Shown here: piece after piece, positions 27,912 to 37,859 of the stretch
How positions within the stretch are numbered: the stretch's first letter is position 1
Layout: each line of letters starts with the position of its first letter
Assembly (NCBI GenBank): GCA_947448885.1
Contig: CANFPJ010000001.1
Location: 1-64,000 of the forward strand
From: Comamonadaceae bacterium
GTDB taxonomy: Bacteria; Pseudomonadota; Gammaproteobacteria; Burkholderiales; Burkholderiaceae_C
Direction: 5' to 3'
DNA: 64,000 nt
Made by a program: the position numbers and the translations under genes
Notes under the pieces: model-generated
Seen by the model: the letters and a program-made list of their open reading frames with translations, nothing else
What the model was told of the DNA's origin: nothing
The model's database searches: none

Positions 27912-28409
27912 ATGAAGGCGCGAAGTGCGATTCAGCGGTGCTTGTTGGTGTTGGACAGCCTGGCGGTGCTCATGGTCCTGGTGATGATTTTGCTGACCAT
28001 CGCTGACGTGACCATGCGCAAGTTCGTCGACAAACCCATGACGGGCGTGACCGAACTGGTGGAGTTGGCTTTGGGCGCGGCCTTTTTCTTTGCGCTGCCC
28101 GGTGTTTTTTGGCGTTGTGCGCACATCACCATGGACATCATTGATGACCATCGACCCCTGTGGCGACCCGCATTGCAACGCGTGGCGACGGTGTTCAATG
28201 CCCTCGTGTTGGTGGTCCTGGCTTGGCACATGTGGCAACCCATGTTGGATGTGATTTCTTTTGGCGACACCAGTGCCGATTTGCAGATCCCCAAAATTTG
28301 GTTCATGGCGCCGGCATGGGTGGGCATCCTTTTGTCATTGCTGGTGGTGACGCTGCAGTTGTGGCTGGGCACAGAACCGGCAGCGGCCAAGGACGATCAT
28401 GGAGATTGA
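27912..28409 (+). CDS. TRAP transporter small permease, DctQ family
   Basis: A 165-residue protein with four hydrophobic helices (about 17-38, 54-75, 98-120 and 138-157), as expected of DctQ. ADVTMRKFVDKPMTGVTELVEL matches the conserved loop between helices 1 and 2. It lies 46 bases after the receptor, and its end overlaps the large permease by 11 bases. It is needed for stability of the large subunit. Confidence 0.9.
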   Translation: MKARSAIQRCLLVLDSLAVLMVLVMILLTIADVTMRKFVDKPMTGVTELVELALGAAFFFALPGVFWRCAHITMDIIDDHRPLWRPALQRVATVFNALVLVVLAWHMWQPMLDVISFGDTSADLQIPKIWFMAPAWVGILLSLLVVTLQLWLGTEPAAAKDDHGD

Positions 28410-29712
28410 ACTCATTGGCTTGCTGGCCGTGGCGGGCTTGTTGCTGCTGATGTTTTTGCGCGTGCCCATTGCCATGGCCTTGCTCATCAGTGGGACCTTG
28501 GGCTATGCCGCGTCGCAAGGTTGGGGCGTGGCCTTGCGCACCCTGGCTTCGGTGCCTTATGAACTCACCGGGGCCAATCCAGGCGTGGCGTATTCATTCA
28601 CGGTGGTGCCTTTGTTCATCTTCATGGGCGCTGTGGCTTCGCGCGCCAACATGTCCAGCGAGTTGTTTGATGCGGCCAATGCGGTTTTCAGCGGTGTTCG
28701 AGGCGCTTTGGCGGCGGCGACCATTGGTTCTTGCGCTGCTTTCTCAGCCATTTGTGGTTCGTCCATCGCCACCGCGGCCACCTTCTCCAAAGTGGCCATT
28801 CCGCAAATGCGCCGCTATGGCTATGACATGGAACTGGCCACCGGGGCGGTGGCTTCGGCGGGCACCTTGGGCATTCTGATTCCACCGTCGCTGATTTTGG
28901 TGATTTACTCGCTGGTGGCCGAAGAGTCGATCGCCAAACTGTTTGCGGCCGCCATGATTCCGGGGATTGTGTTGGCCATCGCCTATGTGGTGGTCATCGC
29001 CATCTTGGCCAAGCTTTATCCCGAGAAGATGCCTTTGACCCCCAGCTTGCCCTGGGCCGCGCGCCTGAAGGCCTTGGTCGGCGTTTGGAAATTGGCCTTG
29101 TTGTTTGTGTTGGCCGTGGTCGGTATTTACTTGGGTTGGTTCAGCCCCACCGAGGCCGCGGCTGTGGCCTCGTTCACGGCCATGGTGATCGGCGTGGCAA
29201 CAGGCACTTTGGGATGGCGCGGCATTTGGGAGGCGGGCGTGGAAACGGTGCAAACCTCAGCCATGTTGTTTTTCATTGTCATTGGCGCTTTTGTGTTCTC
29301 GCGTTTGATCGTCCTCACCCAGTTCCCGGTCTCTTTGGTCAACTTGGTTGAACGTTGGCAGCTGTCGCCTTGGATGGTGATCTTGGCCATCGTTGCCTTG
29401 TATTTGTTGTTGGGCACTTTTTTGGAGGAAGTCAGCACCTTGCTGATCACGGTGCCCGTTTTGTTGCCCTTGATCAAAAGCATTGGTTTTGACCCCATTT
29501 GGTTTGGCGTGTTTGTGACGGTCATGTCCACCGTGGGCCTGATTTCGCCGCCGGTCGGTTTGACGGTCTTTGTGGTTCAAAGTCAAAACCCAGAGGTGTC
29601 ATTGCAAACCATTTTCAAAGGCGTGATGCCTTTTTTATATGCAGACATCTTGCTGCTGTTGGGTTTGGTGATGTACCCCCCACTGGCCACTTGGCTGCCG
29701 TCGGTGCTCTGA
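28399..29712 (+). CDS. TRAP transporter large permease, DctM family
   Basis: A 437-residue ion-coupled permease with about 12 hydrophobic segments. FVVPLFIFMG-like VVPLFIFMGAVASRANMS and GTLGILIPPSLILVIYSLVAEESIAKLFAAAMIPG are diagnostic of DctM, as is the C-half repeat TVGLISPPVGLTVFVVQ. It overlaps dctQ, indicating coupled translation. With the receptor it imports the ligand using the sodium gradient. The amidohydrolase downstream starts 73 bases later. Confidence 0.94.
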   Translation: MEIELIGLLAVAGLLLLMFLRVPIAMALLISGTLGYAASQGWGVALRTLASVPYELTGANPGVAYSFTVVPLFIFMGAVASRANMSSELFDAANAVFSGVRGALAAATIGSCAAFSAICGSSIATAATFSKVAIPQMRRYGYDMELATGAVASAGTLGILIPPSLILVIYSLVAEESIAKLFAAAMIPGIVLAIAYVVVIAILAKLYPEKMPLTPSLPWAARLKALVGVWKLALLFVLAVVGIYLGWFSPTEAAAVASFTAMVIGVATGTLGWRGIWEAGVETVQTSAMLFFIVIGAFVFSRLIVLTQFPVSLVNLVERWQLSPWMVILAIVALYLLLGTFLEEVSTLLITVPVLLPLIKSIGFDPIWFGVFVTVMSTVGLISPPVGLTVFVVQSQNPEVSLQTIFKGVMPFLYADILLLLGLVMYPPLATWLPSVL

Positions 29713-29785
29713 GCCGATCAGGCTTTTGCAACCTGTTTTTGCCATCCAGCGTGTCTCATCCGAACATCTAAATATCCAAGTCCCT

Positions 29786-30676
29786 ATGCGAATGCCCATT
29801 GTTGACGCCCATCACCACCTGTGGCGCAAAGCCGATTTGCCCTGGCTCAACGGCCCCATGCTGCCGCGCATTTTTGGTGAGTACGAGGCGATTCGCCGAG
29901 ATTATTTGATCGATGAATTTCGCCAAGACATGGCCCCGTGCGGTGTGGTCAAGTCGGTCTATGTGCAAACCAATTGGCCCGAAGCCGGGGCTTTGGACGA
30001 GGTGGCATGGGTTCAATCTGTGGCCAACCAGCACCACTTTCCCCACGCCATCGTGGGATACGCCAATCTGGCTGATCCTCAGGTGGGGCGCTTGCTGGAT
30101 GCGCAAATGGCCCACCCCGGGTTTCGGGGGGTGCGCCAACAACTGCATTGGCATCAAAACCCGCTCTACCGTTTTGCGACGGCGCCAGATGCATTCATGG
30201 ATCCGCAGTGGCAGCGCGGTTTGGCCCAAGTGCAAGAGCGTGGCTTAATTTTTGAATTGCAGGTGTTTCCCAGCCAGATGGCCGATGCCGTCAAGTTGGT
30301 GCGCCAATTTCCAAACCAAACCTTTGTGTTGTTGCATGCCGGCATGTTGGTGGACTTTGCCCCAGAAACCTTGCGCGCTTGGCGCACAGGCTTGCAACAT
30401 TTGGCCGATTGCCCCAAGGTCTGTACCAAATTGTCGGCCCTGAGCACCTTTGCGCGCCGCTGCGATGTGGACATTTGGCAACCGACCGTTCAAGAAACTT
30501 TGTCATGGTTTGGTGCAGAGCGCTGCATGTTTGGCAGCAATTTCCCGGTCGAAAAGTTGTGGACGTCATATGCCCATTTGGTGGATGTGATGGATCAGTG
30601 CCTGAGGGATTGCCCGAGCGCCACCCAACAAGCGGTCTGGCATGACACGGCCACCCGTGTATACCGACTCGGGTAA
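29786..30676 (+). CDS. Amidohydrolase-2 family hydrolase (lactonase-like)
   Basis: A 296-residue TIM-barrel. The start ATG at 29786 gives MRMPIVDAHHHLW, the classical HxH metal motif at the N-terminus. Further family blocks are GFRGVRQQLHWH, FVLLHAGMLVDF and MFGSNFPVEKLW. Fuconolactone hydrolase and pyrone-dicarboxylate lactonase have this layout. It follows the TRAP operon and precedes hydantoinase A, suggesting hydrolysis of the imported compound or of a lactone derived from it. Confidence 0.88.
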   Translation: MRMPIVDAHHHLWRKADLPWLNGPMLPRIFGEYEAIRRDYLIDEFRQDMAPCGVVKSVYVQTNWPEAGALDEVAWVQSVANQHHFPHAIVGYANLADPQVGRLLDAQMAHPGFRGVRQQLHWHQNPLYRFATAPDAFMDPQWQRGLAQVQERGLIFELQVFPSQMADAVKLVRQFPNQTFVLLHAGMLVDFAPETLRAWRTGLQHLADCPKVCTKLSALSTFARRCDVDIWQPTVQETLSWFGAERCMFGSNFPVEKLWTSYAHLVDVMDQCLRDCPSATQQAVWHDTATRVYRLG

Positions 30677-30777
30677 GCCCCATGCCGGGTAAAAGGTAAC
30701 GCTGTTATATTTTTCTTCCATGTCCTGGCATTGAACGATGTCCGCTTCAAAGCACCTGGATACTTGGAGAGTTTGAT

Positions 30778-32850
30778 TTGAGCTCAACCGCCAGCGCCCG
30801 CATTGCCGCCGATGTGGGCGGAACTTTCACCGACATTGCCATCTTTGACGAGTCATCCGGTGGCATTCGCTTGGGCAAATGCTTGACCACCCCTGCCCAT
30901 TTGATCGAGGGCATCCACCAGGGGGTGATGAAGTCTGGCTCTGGCTTTGATCAAGCGAATTTGTTTTTGCACGGCACCACCGTGGCCATCAACACCTTGT
31001 TGGAGCGCACCGGGGCCAAAACAGCTCTGGTCACCACCAAAGGCTTTCGCGACATGTACGAAATTGGGCGCATCAACCGCCCAGAGGCCTACAACCTGTT
31101 TTTTCGCAAGCATCGGCCATTGATCGATCGCGCATTGCGCTATGAGGTCGATGAGCGGCTGCTGGTCAGCGGCGATGTGTTCAAGCCATTGCTGGAGTCT
31201 GAAATGGCGGTGGTGGCCGACCAGATGGAAGCGCAAGGGGTTGAGGCGATTGCCATCATGTTCATGCACTCCTACCGCAACCCAGCGCATGAAGTGGCCG
31301 CCAAAGCTTATTTCAGCCAGCGCTTTCCGAAATTGTTTGTCTCAGCCTCGCACGAGTTGTCACAGGAATACCGCGAATACGAGCGCACCTCGACGATTGC
31401 CGCCAATGCCTATATTGGCCCCAGGGTGTCGTCGTATTTGACGGAAATTGTGGATCATCTGGAACAAAAGAAGTTTGGTGGTGGCTTCCTGATTGTTCAA
31501 TCCACCGGGGGCTTGTACGACGCGGATGCGGCCGGACGCGAATGCATCCGCATGCTCGAGTCCGGGCCCGCAGCCGGGGTGATTGGGACCCGAGACCTGT
31601 GTCGCCGTGTGTGTTTGCAAGATGCCATTGCCTTTGACATGGGCGGCACCACGGCCAAGTCGGGGGTGATTTTGCGTGGCGATGTGATGATGACCACCAC
31701 CTCCATGATCGGCGGGTACACCGAAGGTTTGCCGGTGCAAATCCCGATGATTGATATCCAAGAGGTCGGCACCGGTGGCGGCAGCATTGCCCGGTTGGCT
31801 GCTGGCCACTCCTTGCGCGTGGGGCCACAAAGTGCTGGCTCTGTGCCGGGCCCAGTTTGTTATGGGCTGGGTGGGACCGAACCCACGGTGACCGATGCCA
31901 ATTTGATTTTGGGGCGCTTGTCAGCCACGCGTTTTTTGGGCGGAGACATGCGCCTCGACTTGGAAAGTGCCCAAAACGCATTGCGCCAGCACATTGCCGA
32001 ACCCTTGGGCATGTCCTTGGAGGAGGCCGCAGAAGGCATCATCCGCATTGCCGCCTCGACCATGTCGTCGGTGGTCAAGCGGGTGACCACCGAACGGGGC
32101 TTGGATGCGCGTGACTTTCCCATGGTGGCGTTTGGTGGTGCGGGCCCTTTGCACGCGGTGCTGGTGGCGCGCGAATTGCAAATGCCCCAAGTGATCATTC
32201 CCAATGCCCCCGGTCATTTCTCTGCCTATGGCATGTTGGTGGCGGACTTGCGCCGAGACTACGTCAAAACCCGCTTTTTGCCCTTGGAGCAATTGGACTT
32301 CGATTTGGTGAACAAGCTGTGCAGCGAGATGGAGCATCAAGGTCAGGCTGAAATTCGCCAGGCAGCGGTCCGGGTGGGCGACATCCACATCGAGCGGGCG
32401 TTGGACATGCGCTATGTGGGCCAAGAGCATGCGGTGACGGTGGAAATCCCCACCCAGGTGTTTGAACAAGGCAACAAGGCAGAGATCAAGCGCTTGTTTG
32501 ATGCGGTGCATTTGCAGCGCTATGGTTACAGCTCCGACGCGGAAAAAGCCGAAATCGTCAGCATTCGCACCTCTGTGGTGGGGCAAATGCCCAAGCCCGT
32601 GCTGGCCACCTTGCCCCCGGGCGGCACGCAGCCCAAAGATGCGGCAACCACCAGACCCATTTACTTCAGCGCCGAAGTCGGTTGGCAGGACGCGCCTGTC
32701 TACCAGCGCGAGCAGCTCCAAGCCGGTAACCGCATTGAAGGGCCTTGCCTGATCGAGGAATATGCATCCACCACGGTGGTGATGCCTGGGGACCGCGTGG
32801 AAGTGGATGGGTTGGGTAACTTGATCATTGAGGTGAATAACCATGGCTGA
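30778..32850 (+). CDS. Hydantoinase/oxoprolinase family protein, subunit A
   Basis: A 690-residue ATP-dependent amidohydrolase or carboxylase subunit (HyuA; also found in acetone and acetophenone carboxylases). DVGGTFTDI near the start is the actin-like ATPase phosphate loop. Other marks are HGTTVAINTLLERTGAKTALVTT, STGGLYDADAAG, ESGPAAGVIGT and FDMGGTTAKSG. The start is TTG 30778 behind GGAGA. It overlaps subunit B by eight bases. Substrate class (hydantoin, oxoproline, ketone) cannot be decided from sequence alone. Confidence 0.93.
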   Translation: MSSTASARIAADVGGTFTDIAIFDESSGGIRLGKCLTTPAHLIEGIHQGVMKSGSGFDQANLFLHGTTVAINTLLERTGAKTALVTTKGFRDMYEIGRINRPEAYNLFFRKHRPLIDRALRYEVDERLLVSGDVFKPLLESEMAVVADQMEAQGVEAIAIMFMHSYRNPAHEVAAKAYFSQRFPKLFVSASHELSQEYREYERTSTIAANAYIGPRVSSYLTEIVDHLEQKKFGGGFLIVQSTGGLYDADAAGRECIRMLESGPAAGVIGTRDLCRRVCLQDAIAFDMGGTTAKSGVILRGDVMMTTTSMIGGYTEGLPVQIPMIDIQEVGTGGGSIARLAAGHSLRVGPQSAGSVPGPVCYGLGGTEPTVTDANLILGRLSATRFLGGDMRLDLESAQNALRQHIAEPLGMSLEEAAEGIIRIAASTMSSVVKRVTTERGLDARDFPMVAFGGAGPLHAVLVARELQMPQVIIPNAPGHFSAYGMLVADLRRDYVKTRFLPLEQLDFDLVNKLCSEMEHQGQAEIRQAAVRVGDIHIERALDMRYVGQEHAVTVEIPTQVFEQGNKAEIKRLFDAVHLQRYGYSSDAEKAEIVSIRTSVVGQMPKPVLATLPPGGTQPKDAATTRPIYFSAEVGWQDAPVYQREQLQAGNRIEGPCLIEEYASTTVVMPGDRVEVDGLGNLIIEVNNHG

Positions 32851-34765
32851 AACGCACAAAATTGATGCGGTGACCACAGAGATCATCCGCAATGGCATGG
32901 TGGCTGCGACCGAGGAGATGAAGTCCAACCTCATGCGAACCGCTTACAACATGATCATTTACGAGGCCCTGGATTTCACGGTGGGCATCTTTGATCGTGC
33001 AGGCAATACGGTGTCAATTGGCATTGGCTTGCCCATGTTCATTCGGGGCATGAGCAACACGGTCAAACGCATGATTGCCCATTTTGGCTACGATCAAATT
33101 GAGGACGGTGACGTTTTACTGACCAACGATGCCTACATCACCGGCAGCCACCTCAACCACATGACCTTTGTGGTGCCGGTGTTCTTCGAAGGTGAAATCG
33201 TGGGCTTTTCTGCGTGCATGGCGCATTGGCAAGACATCGGTGGCACGCTGGATGGCATGACCTTCGACATCTTCTCTGAAGGCCTGCAAATGCCGATCGT
33301 CAAGATTTACCGCAAGGGCGTGCCGAATGCGGAAATTTTCCAAATCATTGAGATCAATGTGCGCATCCCTGAGCGCGCGATGGGCGATCTGCGCGCCCAA
33401 ATCGCGGCCGTCAAAACCGGTGAGCGTCGGGTGCTGGAGATGCTCACCAAATACGGAAAGTCCACGGTGGTGCAGGCGATTGAGCGCATCTTTGATCAAG
33501 GCGAAGCGGGCTCTCGTGCCCTGGTGGCCGCCATTCCCGATGGGGTTTACGAGGCCGAGTCGTTTTTGGACGATGACGGGGTTGACATGGGCAAGCGCAT
33601 CGCCATCCGCGTGAAAGTCACGGTGGCTGGTGATGAAATGACCATTGACTTGTCGGGTGTGAGTGACCAGGTGCGCGGGTTTTACAACTCGGGCGAGTCA
33701 GCCGGCATTGCTTGTGCGCAAGTGGCTTTCAAATGCTTGATGGCGCCCAATGAGTTGCCCATCAACGATGGGTGTTTCCGTCCACTCAAGGTCATCTTGC
33801 CCGAGGGCAAGGTGGTCAACGCGCGCCGACCTGCCCCCATGCGGTGGTGGATGACCTTTCCCATGACGGTGGTCGATACCGTCTTTCGCGCCTTGGCGCC
33901 GGCCATTCCGGAGCGGGTCATTGCCGGCCACCATGCCGATCTGGTGATTGCCTCCATTCATGGTCGGCAACCGGCAGACAACCGACTGTTCCTGTATTTG
34001 GGCGGTCTGATTGGGGGCGGCTGGGGGGCCAAATTCAACGAAGACGGCATGAGTGCCACGATTGCCATCAACGATGGCGACACCCACAATGGCCCTTCCG
34101 AGCAGGTCGAGGCCAAATACCCTTTGCTGGTGGAGAAATACCAGTTGCGACCGGATTCGGGCGGGGCCGGCACCTTCCGTGGCGGCTTGGGCACCGAGCA
34201 AACCATCCGGGTCATGTCAGACATCATGTTCAACACGCAGATTGAACGGGTCGAGTGCCGTCCCTGGGGCTTGTTTGGCGGCCTGTCTGCCTTTGGCAAC
34301 GAGGTGTGCATTCAACGCAAGGGCGAAGAAGAGGTGGTGTACAAAACCGGCAAAGTGTTTTCGCAAACCCTGCGCAGTGGGGACGCTTGGACCTTGCGCT
34401 CCGGCGGCGGCGGCGGCTATGGGACACCCACTGAGCGCCACACAAGCAGCGTGGAACACGATGTGCGCAATGGTTATGTGACGGGCGAGATGGCGCACAA
34501 GCTGTATGGGGTGGTGCTCGATGCCAAAACAGGCCGCGCCCAAGCCGCTGCGACCGCTGAGTTGCGCGACTACATGCGTGCCAACCATTTGCCCGTGGAT
34601 CAGCCTTACACCAGCCAGGCCACTGACCCCGGTGGCACCGACCCCCAACTGTCGCGCCGCGTGCGCCAAAGTTCGCCCCACCAGGCTTTGTTTTCTTTCG
34701 AAGCGCGCGAGTTCCAAGCCGAGGTCCGGGCTGCCGGTTTGTTGGTCGATCGTTGTTGCAGTTGA
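32843..34765 (+). CDS. Hydantoinase/oxoprolinase family protein, subunit B
   Basis: A 640-residue HyuB-type subunit. It shows EEMKSNLMRTAYNMIIYEALDFT, DVLLTNDAYITGSHLNHM, GNPFD-region equivalents, and near the C-terminus SGGGGGYGTPTERH, the family end mark. It then continues for about 100 residues, the last 55 of which (Pro/Ser/Arg-rich) are longer than usual. It ends TGATG with the IclR gene, so translation is probably coupled. It acts with subunit A at 30778. Confidence 0.93.
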   Translation: MAETHKIDAVTTEIIRNGMVAATEEMKSNLMRTAYNMIIYEALDFTVGIFDRAGNTVSIGIGLPMFIRGMSNTVKRMIAHFGYDQIEDGDVLLTNDAYITGSHLNHMTFVVPVFFEGEIVGFSACMAHWQDIGGTLDGMTFDIFSEGLQMPIVKIYRKGVPNAEIFQIIEINVRIPERAMGDLRAQIAAVKTGERRVLEMLTKYGKSTVVQAIERIFDQGEAGSRALVAAIPDGVYEAESFLDDDGVDMGKRIAIRVKVTVAGDEMTIDLSGVSDQVRGFYNSGESAGIACAQVAFKCLMAPNELPINDGCFRPLKVILPEGKVVNARRPAPMRWWMTFPMTVVDTVFRALAPAIPERVIAGHHADLVIASIHGRQPADNRLFLYLGGLIGGGWGAKFNEDGMSATIAINDGDTHNGPSEQVEAKYPLLVEKYQLRPDSGGAGTFRGGLGTEQTIRVMSDIMFNTQIERVECRPWGLFGGLSAFGNEVCIQRKGEEEVVYKTGKVFSQTLRSGDAWTLRSGGGGGYGTPTERHTSSVEHDVRNGYVTGEMAHKLYGVVLDAKTGRAQAAATAELRDYMRANHLPVDQPYTSQATDPGGTDPQLSRRVRQSSPHQALFSFEAREFQAEVRAAGLLVDRCCS

Positions 34766-35658
34766 TGGACAAACCCCGCGTTCAGCGACTGCGCACCCGG
34801 CATTTGGAGCCGTTTGCGACCGATGCCGATGGTGGCAAATTGCCTGGCGGCGTTTTGTCGCTGCGACGTGGTTTGCGGCTGCTGGAGTTGCTGGGCGAAG
34901 GCGAGGGCGGCTGGAGCTTGGCAGATTTGGCCCGCCAGCTCGACGTGAACAAAGCCATTGCGCTGCGCTTGCTCGATGAGTTGCGGCATGCCGCTTATGT
35001 GTACCGCGATGACACCTCAGAGACCTATCACCTGACCTATAAATTGAGCAATTTGGGCTTGCGCAAGCTGTCGCAAACCCGGGTGCTGGACCAAACCAAT
35101 GGTGTCTTGCGCGAGTTGGCCAATGAAACCGGTGAATTGGTGCGTTTGGCTGTGGTGGAGCCTGAACAACGGTTGACATGGGTGTTGGCCTTCACTGGCG
35201 CGCGCCGAAGCTTGCACATCGACCCCAACTACCGGCTCAGCATTGGCTACAACACCCATGCGGCTGGTAAAGCGTGGTTGGCGCAATTGCCAATCGATCA
35301 GGTGTGGCCCATTTTGTTGCGCGAGGGCTTGGAGCCCTTGACACCACACACCAAGACCGATCGCCTGGCCATTGAGGCCGATTTGAAGCAATGCCAAATG
35401 CGCGGTTTTGCCACCAGCGATGAAGAAAATGAGTTGGGGGTGCGAGCCATTGCAGCCCCCATTTCGATCGTGAAACTCACGGGTGAGCGCCATTGTGTGG
35501 GGGTGGTCAGCGTGGCTGCGCCCACCTCCCGCATGACCCAACCAGAGCTGGAAGGCCATGCCCCCTTGCTCAAGGCCACGGTGGCCCGTTTGGGCGACAT
35601 ATGGCCCATGGACGACAAGTCCCAATCCATTCCGCCGATTTACATGAACGCTCATTGA
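34765..35658 (+). CDS. IclR-family transcriptional regulator
   Basis: A 297-residue regulator. The winged helix (about residues 28-90) includes WSLADLARQLDVNKAIALRLLDEL, followed by the effector domain with SIGYNTHAAGKAWLAQLP, EENELGVRAIAAPI and HCVGVVSVAAPTSRM. The ATG overlaps the hyuB stop as TGATG. A basic leader of about 25 residues precedes the HTH. Located inside the hydantoinase-LIV operon, it most likely controls that operon in response to a pathway intermediate. Confidence 0.91.
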   Translation: MDKPRVQRLRTRHLEPFATDADGGKLPGGVLSLRRGLRLLELLGEGEGGWSLADLARQLDVNKAIALRLLDELRHAAYVYRDDTSETYHLTYKLSNLGLRKLSQTRVLDQTNGVLRELANETGELVRLAVVEPEQRLTWVLAFTGARRSLHIDPNYRLSIGYNTHAAGKAWLAQLPIDQVWPILLREGLEPLTPHTKTDRLAIEADLKQCQMRGFATSDEENELGVRAIAAPISIVKLTGERHCVGVVSVAAPTSRMTQPELEGHAPLLKATVARLGDIWPMDDKSQSIPPIYMNAH

Positions 35659-35703
35659 CCGCATTTCCCCGCAAGCCCAGAACCTTTAACCCAGGAGACC
35701 GCC

Positions 35704-36912
35704 ATGAAAAAAACCTTCCTCAACCCACTGGCCGCGGCCATTGCCCTCAGCGCTGCGGCGTTGTGCTCGGGCGGTGCACAAGCGCAATCGGGCAACCCCA
35801 TCAAAATCGGTTTTGTCACCGAATTGACCGGCCCTTGGACCTTTTTCGGCACCAGCTGCGTGGCTGGTTTGAAGATGGCCACCGATGAAATCAACAAAGC
35901 TGGTGGTGTGCTCAAGCGTCCCTTGGAGTTCATCGTCACCGATAACCAAACCAATGCTTCCCAAGCCCTGGCGGCCTCGCGCAACTTGGATGTGAATGAC
36001 AAGGTGCTGGCCTTGAGTGGACCGACCAACTCAGATGTGGCCTTGGCCATGTATGGTTATGCCGAGCAGCAAAAATTGCCCTTCTTGGTGCCGGTGGCCG
36101 CTTTTCCCCAATTGACCAAGCCGGGTACCAAATACACCTTCCGCATTGAGCCCGACGCTGCGGGTTGGGGTTATGCGATGGCCAAATACATTGAACAAGT
36201 CAAGCCAGGTGCCAAAGTGGCTTTGATGCATTCAGACGCGGCCTTGATGCGCGCCATCATGGCGGGTTTCAGGTACCAAGCACCACGCTCCAAGCTCAGC
36301 ATCGTCTCGGATATTTTGTTTCCCCAAGGCTCCAGTGACGCCACCGTGCAAGCGGCCCAAGTGCGTGCGGCCAACCCCGACTACGTCATCGTCAGTGGTG
36401 CAGGCGCTTTTGACAATGTTTTGACCAACCAACTGCTGGATTTGGGCATCAAGCCGCAACAAATCATCCACCCCTATGGCATCACCACCCAGGTTTTTGG
36501 CTGGGGCTCCCGAAGTGTCGGCTCCATTTACGGAACCTTTTTCGACCATGGCACCGATGGTTTGACCAAAGAGGGCAAAGACTTCATCAGCCGCTTTGAT
36601 GCCGCCAACAGTCGCCCACCCTCCTACGTGGAAAACTACTGCTATGTCACACCTTATATCTTCAAGGAGGCCATCGAAAAAGCCGGCACCGCCGACGACC
36701 GCGAGAAGTTTCGCAGTGCCTTGTCCGCCTTGAAGACCAAGGAAAACACCAGTGGTGTGCCGATTGAGTTCGACAAAAACGGTGCGCGCAAGGAGTACAT
36801 GTATTTCATGGAAATTCAATCTGTGAATGGCAAGCGCACCTACCAATCGAAGCAGCGCTATTACATCGAATGGGATCCCGAAGTGATCCCCGTCTATGAC
36901 TTGGTGAAGTAA
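35704..36912 (+). CDS. Periplasmic receptor of a LIV-type ABC transporter
   Basis: A 402-residue type I binding protein with a Sec signal (KKTFLNPLAAAIALSAAALC, cleaved near AQA). IKIGFVTELTGPWTFFG and TDEINKAGGVLKRPLEFIVTDNQTN are family openings. It has a second domain around YVIVSGAGAF. ATG 35704 follows CAGGAGACCGCC. It is the first gene of a complete five-gene LIV-type transporter behind the IclR gene. The unusual TSCVAG near residue 50 places a Cys in the ligand-cleft region. Confidence 0.92.
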   Translation: MKKTFLNPLAAAIALSAAALCSGGAQAQSGNPIKIGFVTELTGPWTFFGTSCVAGLKMATDEINKAGGVLKRPLEFIVTDNQTNASQALAASRNLDVNDKVLALSGPTNSDVALAMYGYAEQQKLPFLVPVAAFPQLTKPGTKYTFRIEPDAAGWGYAMAKYIEQVKPGAKVALMHSDAALMRAIMAGFRYQAPRSKLSIVSDILFPQGSSDATVQAAQVRAANPDYVIVSGAGAFDNVLTNQLLDLGIKPQQIIHPYGITTQVFGWGSRSVGSIYGTFFDHGTDGLTKEGKDFISRFDAANSRPPSYVENYCYVTPYIFKEAIEKAGTADDREKFRSALSALKTKENTSGVPIEFDKNGARKEYMYFMEIQSVNGKRTYQSKQRYYIEWDPEVIPVYDLVK

Positions 36913-36977
36913 CAATCTGAGCAGGTTCACCGCACCCCTGCGGTGGGCCTGCCATGGATGGACCACAAGGACACGAG

Positions 36978-37859
36978 ATGACCGATGCGCAACTGCTGAT
37001 ACTGCTCTCGACGCTGTCGACAGGGCTGATCCTGGGGGCTATTTTTTCGTTGGTCGCAGCGGGTGTGACCATTGTTTACGGCTGTGTCTGGTTGCCCAAT
37101 GCCAGCAACGGTCAATTCTTTTTACTGGCCGCTTTGGTGGCTTGGACCTTCACGGCCTCCCTGGGTTGGAGCAGTTGGCTGGCGGCCATCGCGGTGATTG
37201 TTTTGGGGATTGGTTTGTCGTATTTGCTGGAGTGGATTTTGATCCGCCGCCTCTATGACACACCCAACCGAAATGTGGCTTATTTTGTGGTGACTTTGGG
37301 CATGACGCAGATCATGACGGGCATCTTTTCCATGACCTATGCCAAATGGAGCGATCAATTCAGCCTGCCCCCTGTGGTGGACGGCATTTCCATGTTGGGG
37401 CCGTTTCCGTTGTCCAACAATCGCTTGCTGGTGATGGTGGTCAGCTTATTGGTTTTGGTGGCCTTGTTCGCTTTGCTGCGCTATCACCCATATGGACGTG
37501 CCTTGCGGGCTGTGTTTCAAAACCGTGAGGCGGCAGCGCTCAGGGGTGTGGACGTCCGTTCCATTTACCGATTGTCGTTTGTGTTGGGCTCGAGTATTAT
37601 TTTTCTCGGCGGCATCTTGTTTGCTTTGGCGTACAGCTTTGATTTGACGGTGGCTTGGACCATGTCCATCACAGCGTTTGCCATCATGATCATTGGCGGC
37701 CCAGGCTCGGTCATCGGGGCCTTGGTGGTTGGAATGACGTTTGGTTTTACCCAAGCCATTGTCAGTATTTTTGCCAGTCCCACCGCAGCGACCTTTTCGT
37801 ACTTGGGCGCCATGCTGGTGATCCTTTTGTTTCGTCCCAGTGGGTTGTTCAAACGATGA
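36978..37859 (+). CDS. LIV-type ABC transporter permease, LivH-like
   Basis: A 293-residue permease with about eight hydrophobic segments. TGLILGAIFSLVAAGVTIVYGCVWLPNASNG matches the LivH opening, and NREAAALRGVDVRSIYRLSF the ATPase-contacting loop. The ATG at 36978 is preceded by AAGGA. Its stop overlaps livM as ATGA. Confidence 0.91.
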   Translation: MTDAQLLILLSTLSTGLILGAIFSLVAAGVTIVYGCVWLPNASNGQFFLLAALVAWTFTASLGWSSWLAAIAVIVLGIGLSYLLEWILIRRLYDTPNRNVAYFVVTLGMTQIMTGIFSMTYAKWSDQFSLPPVVDGISMLGPFPLSNNRLLVMVVSLLVLVALFALLRYHPYGRALRAVFQNREAAALRGVDVRSIYRLSFVLGSSIIFLGGILFALAYSFDLTVAWTMSITAFAIMIIGGPGSVIGALVVGMTFGFTQAIVSIFASPTAATFSYLGAMLVILLFRPSGLFKR

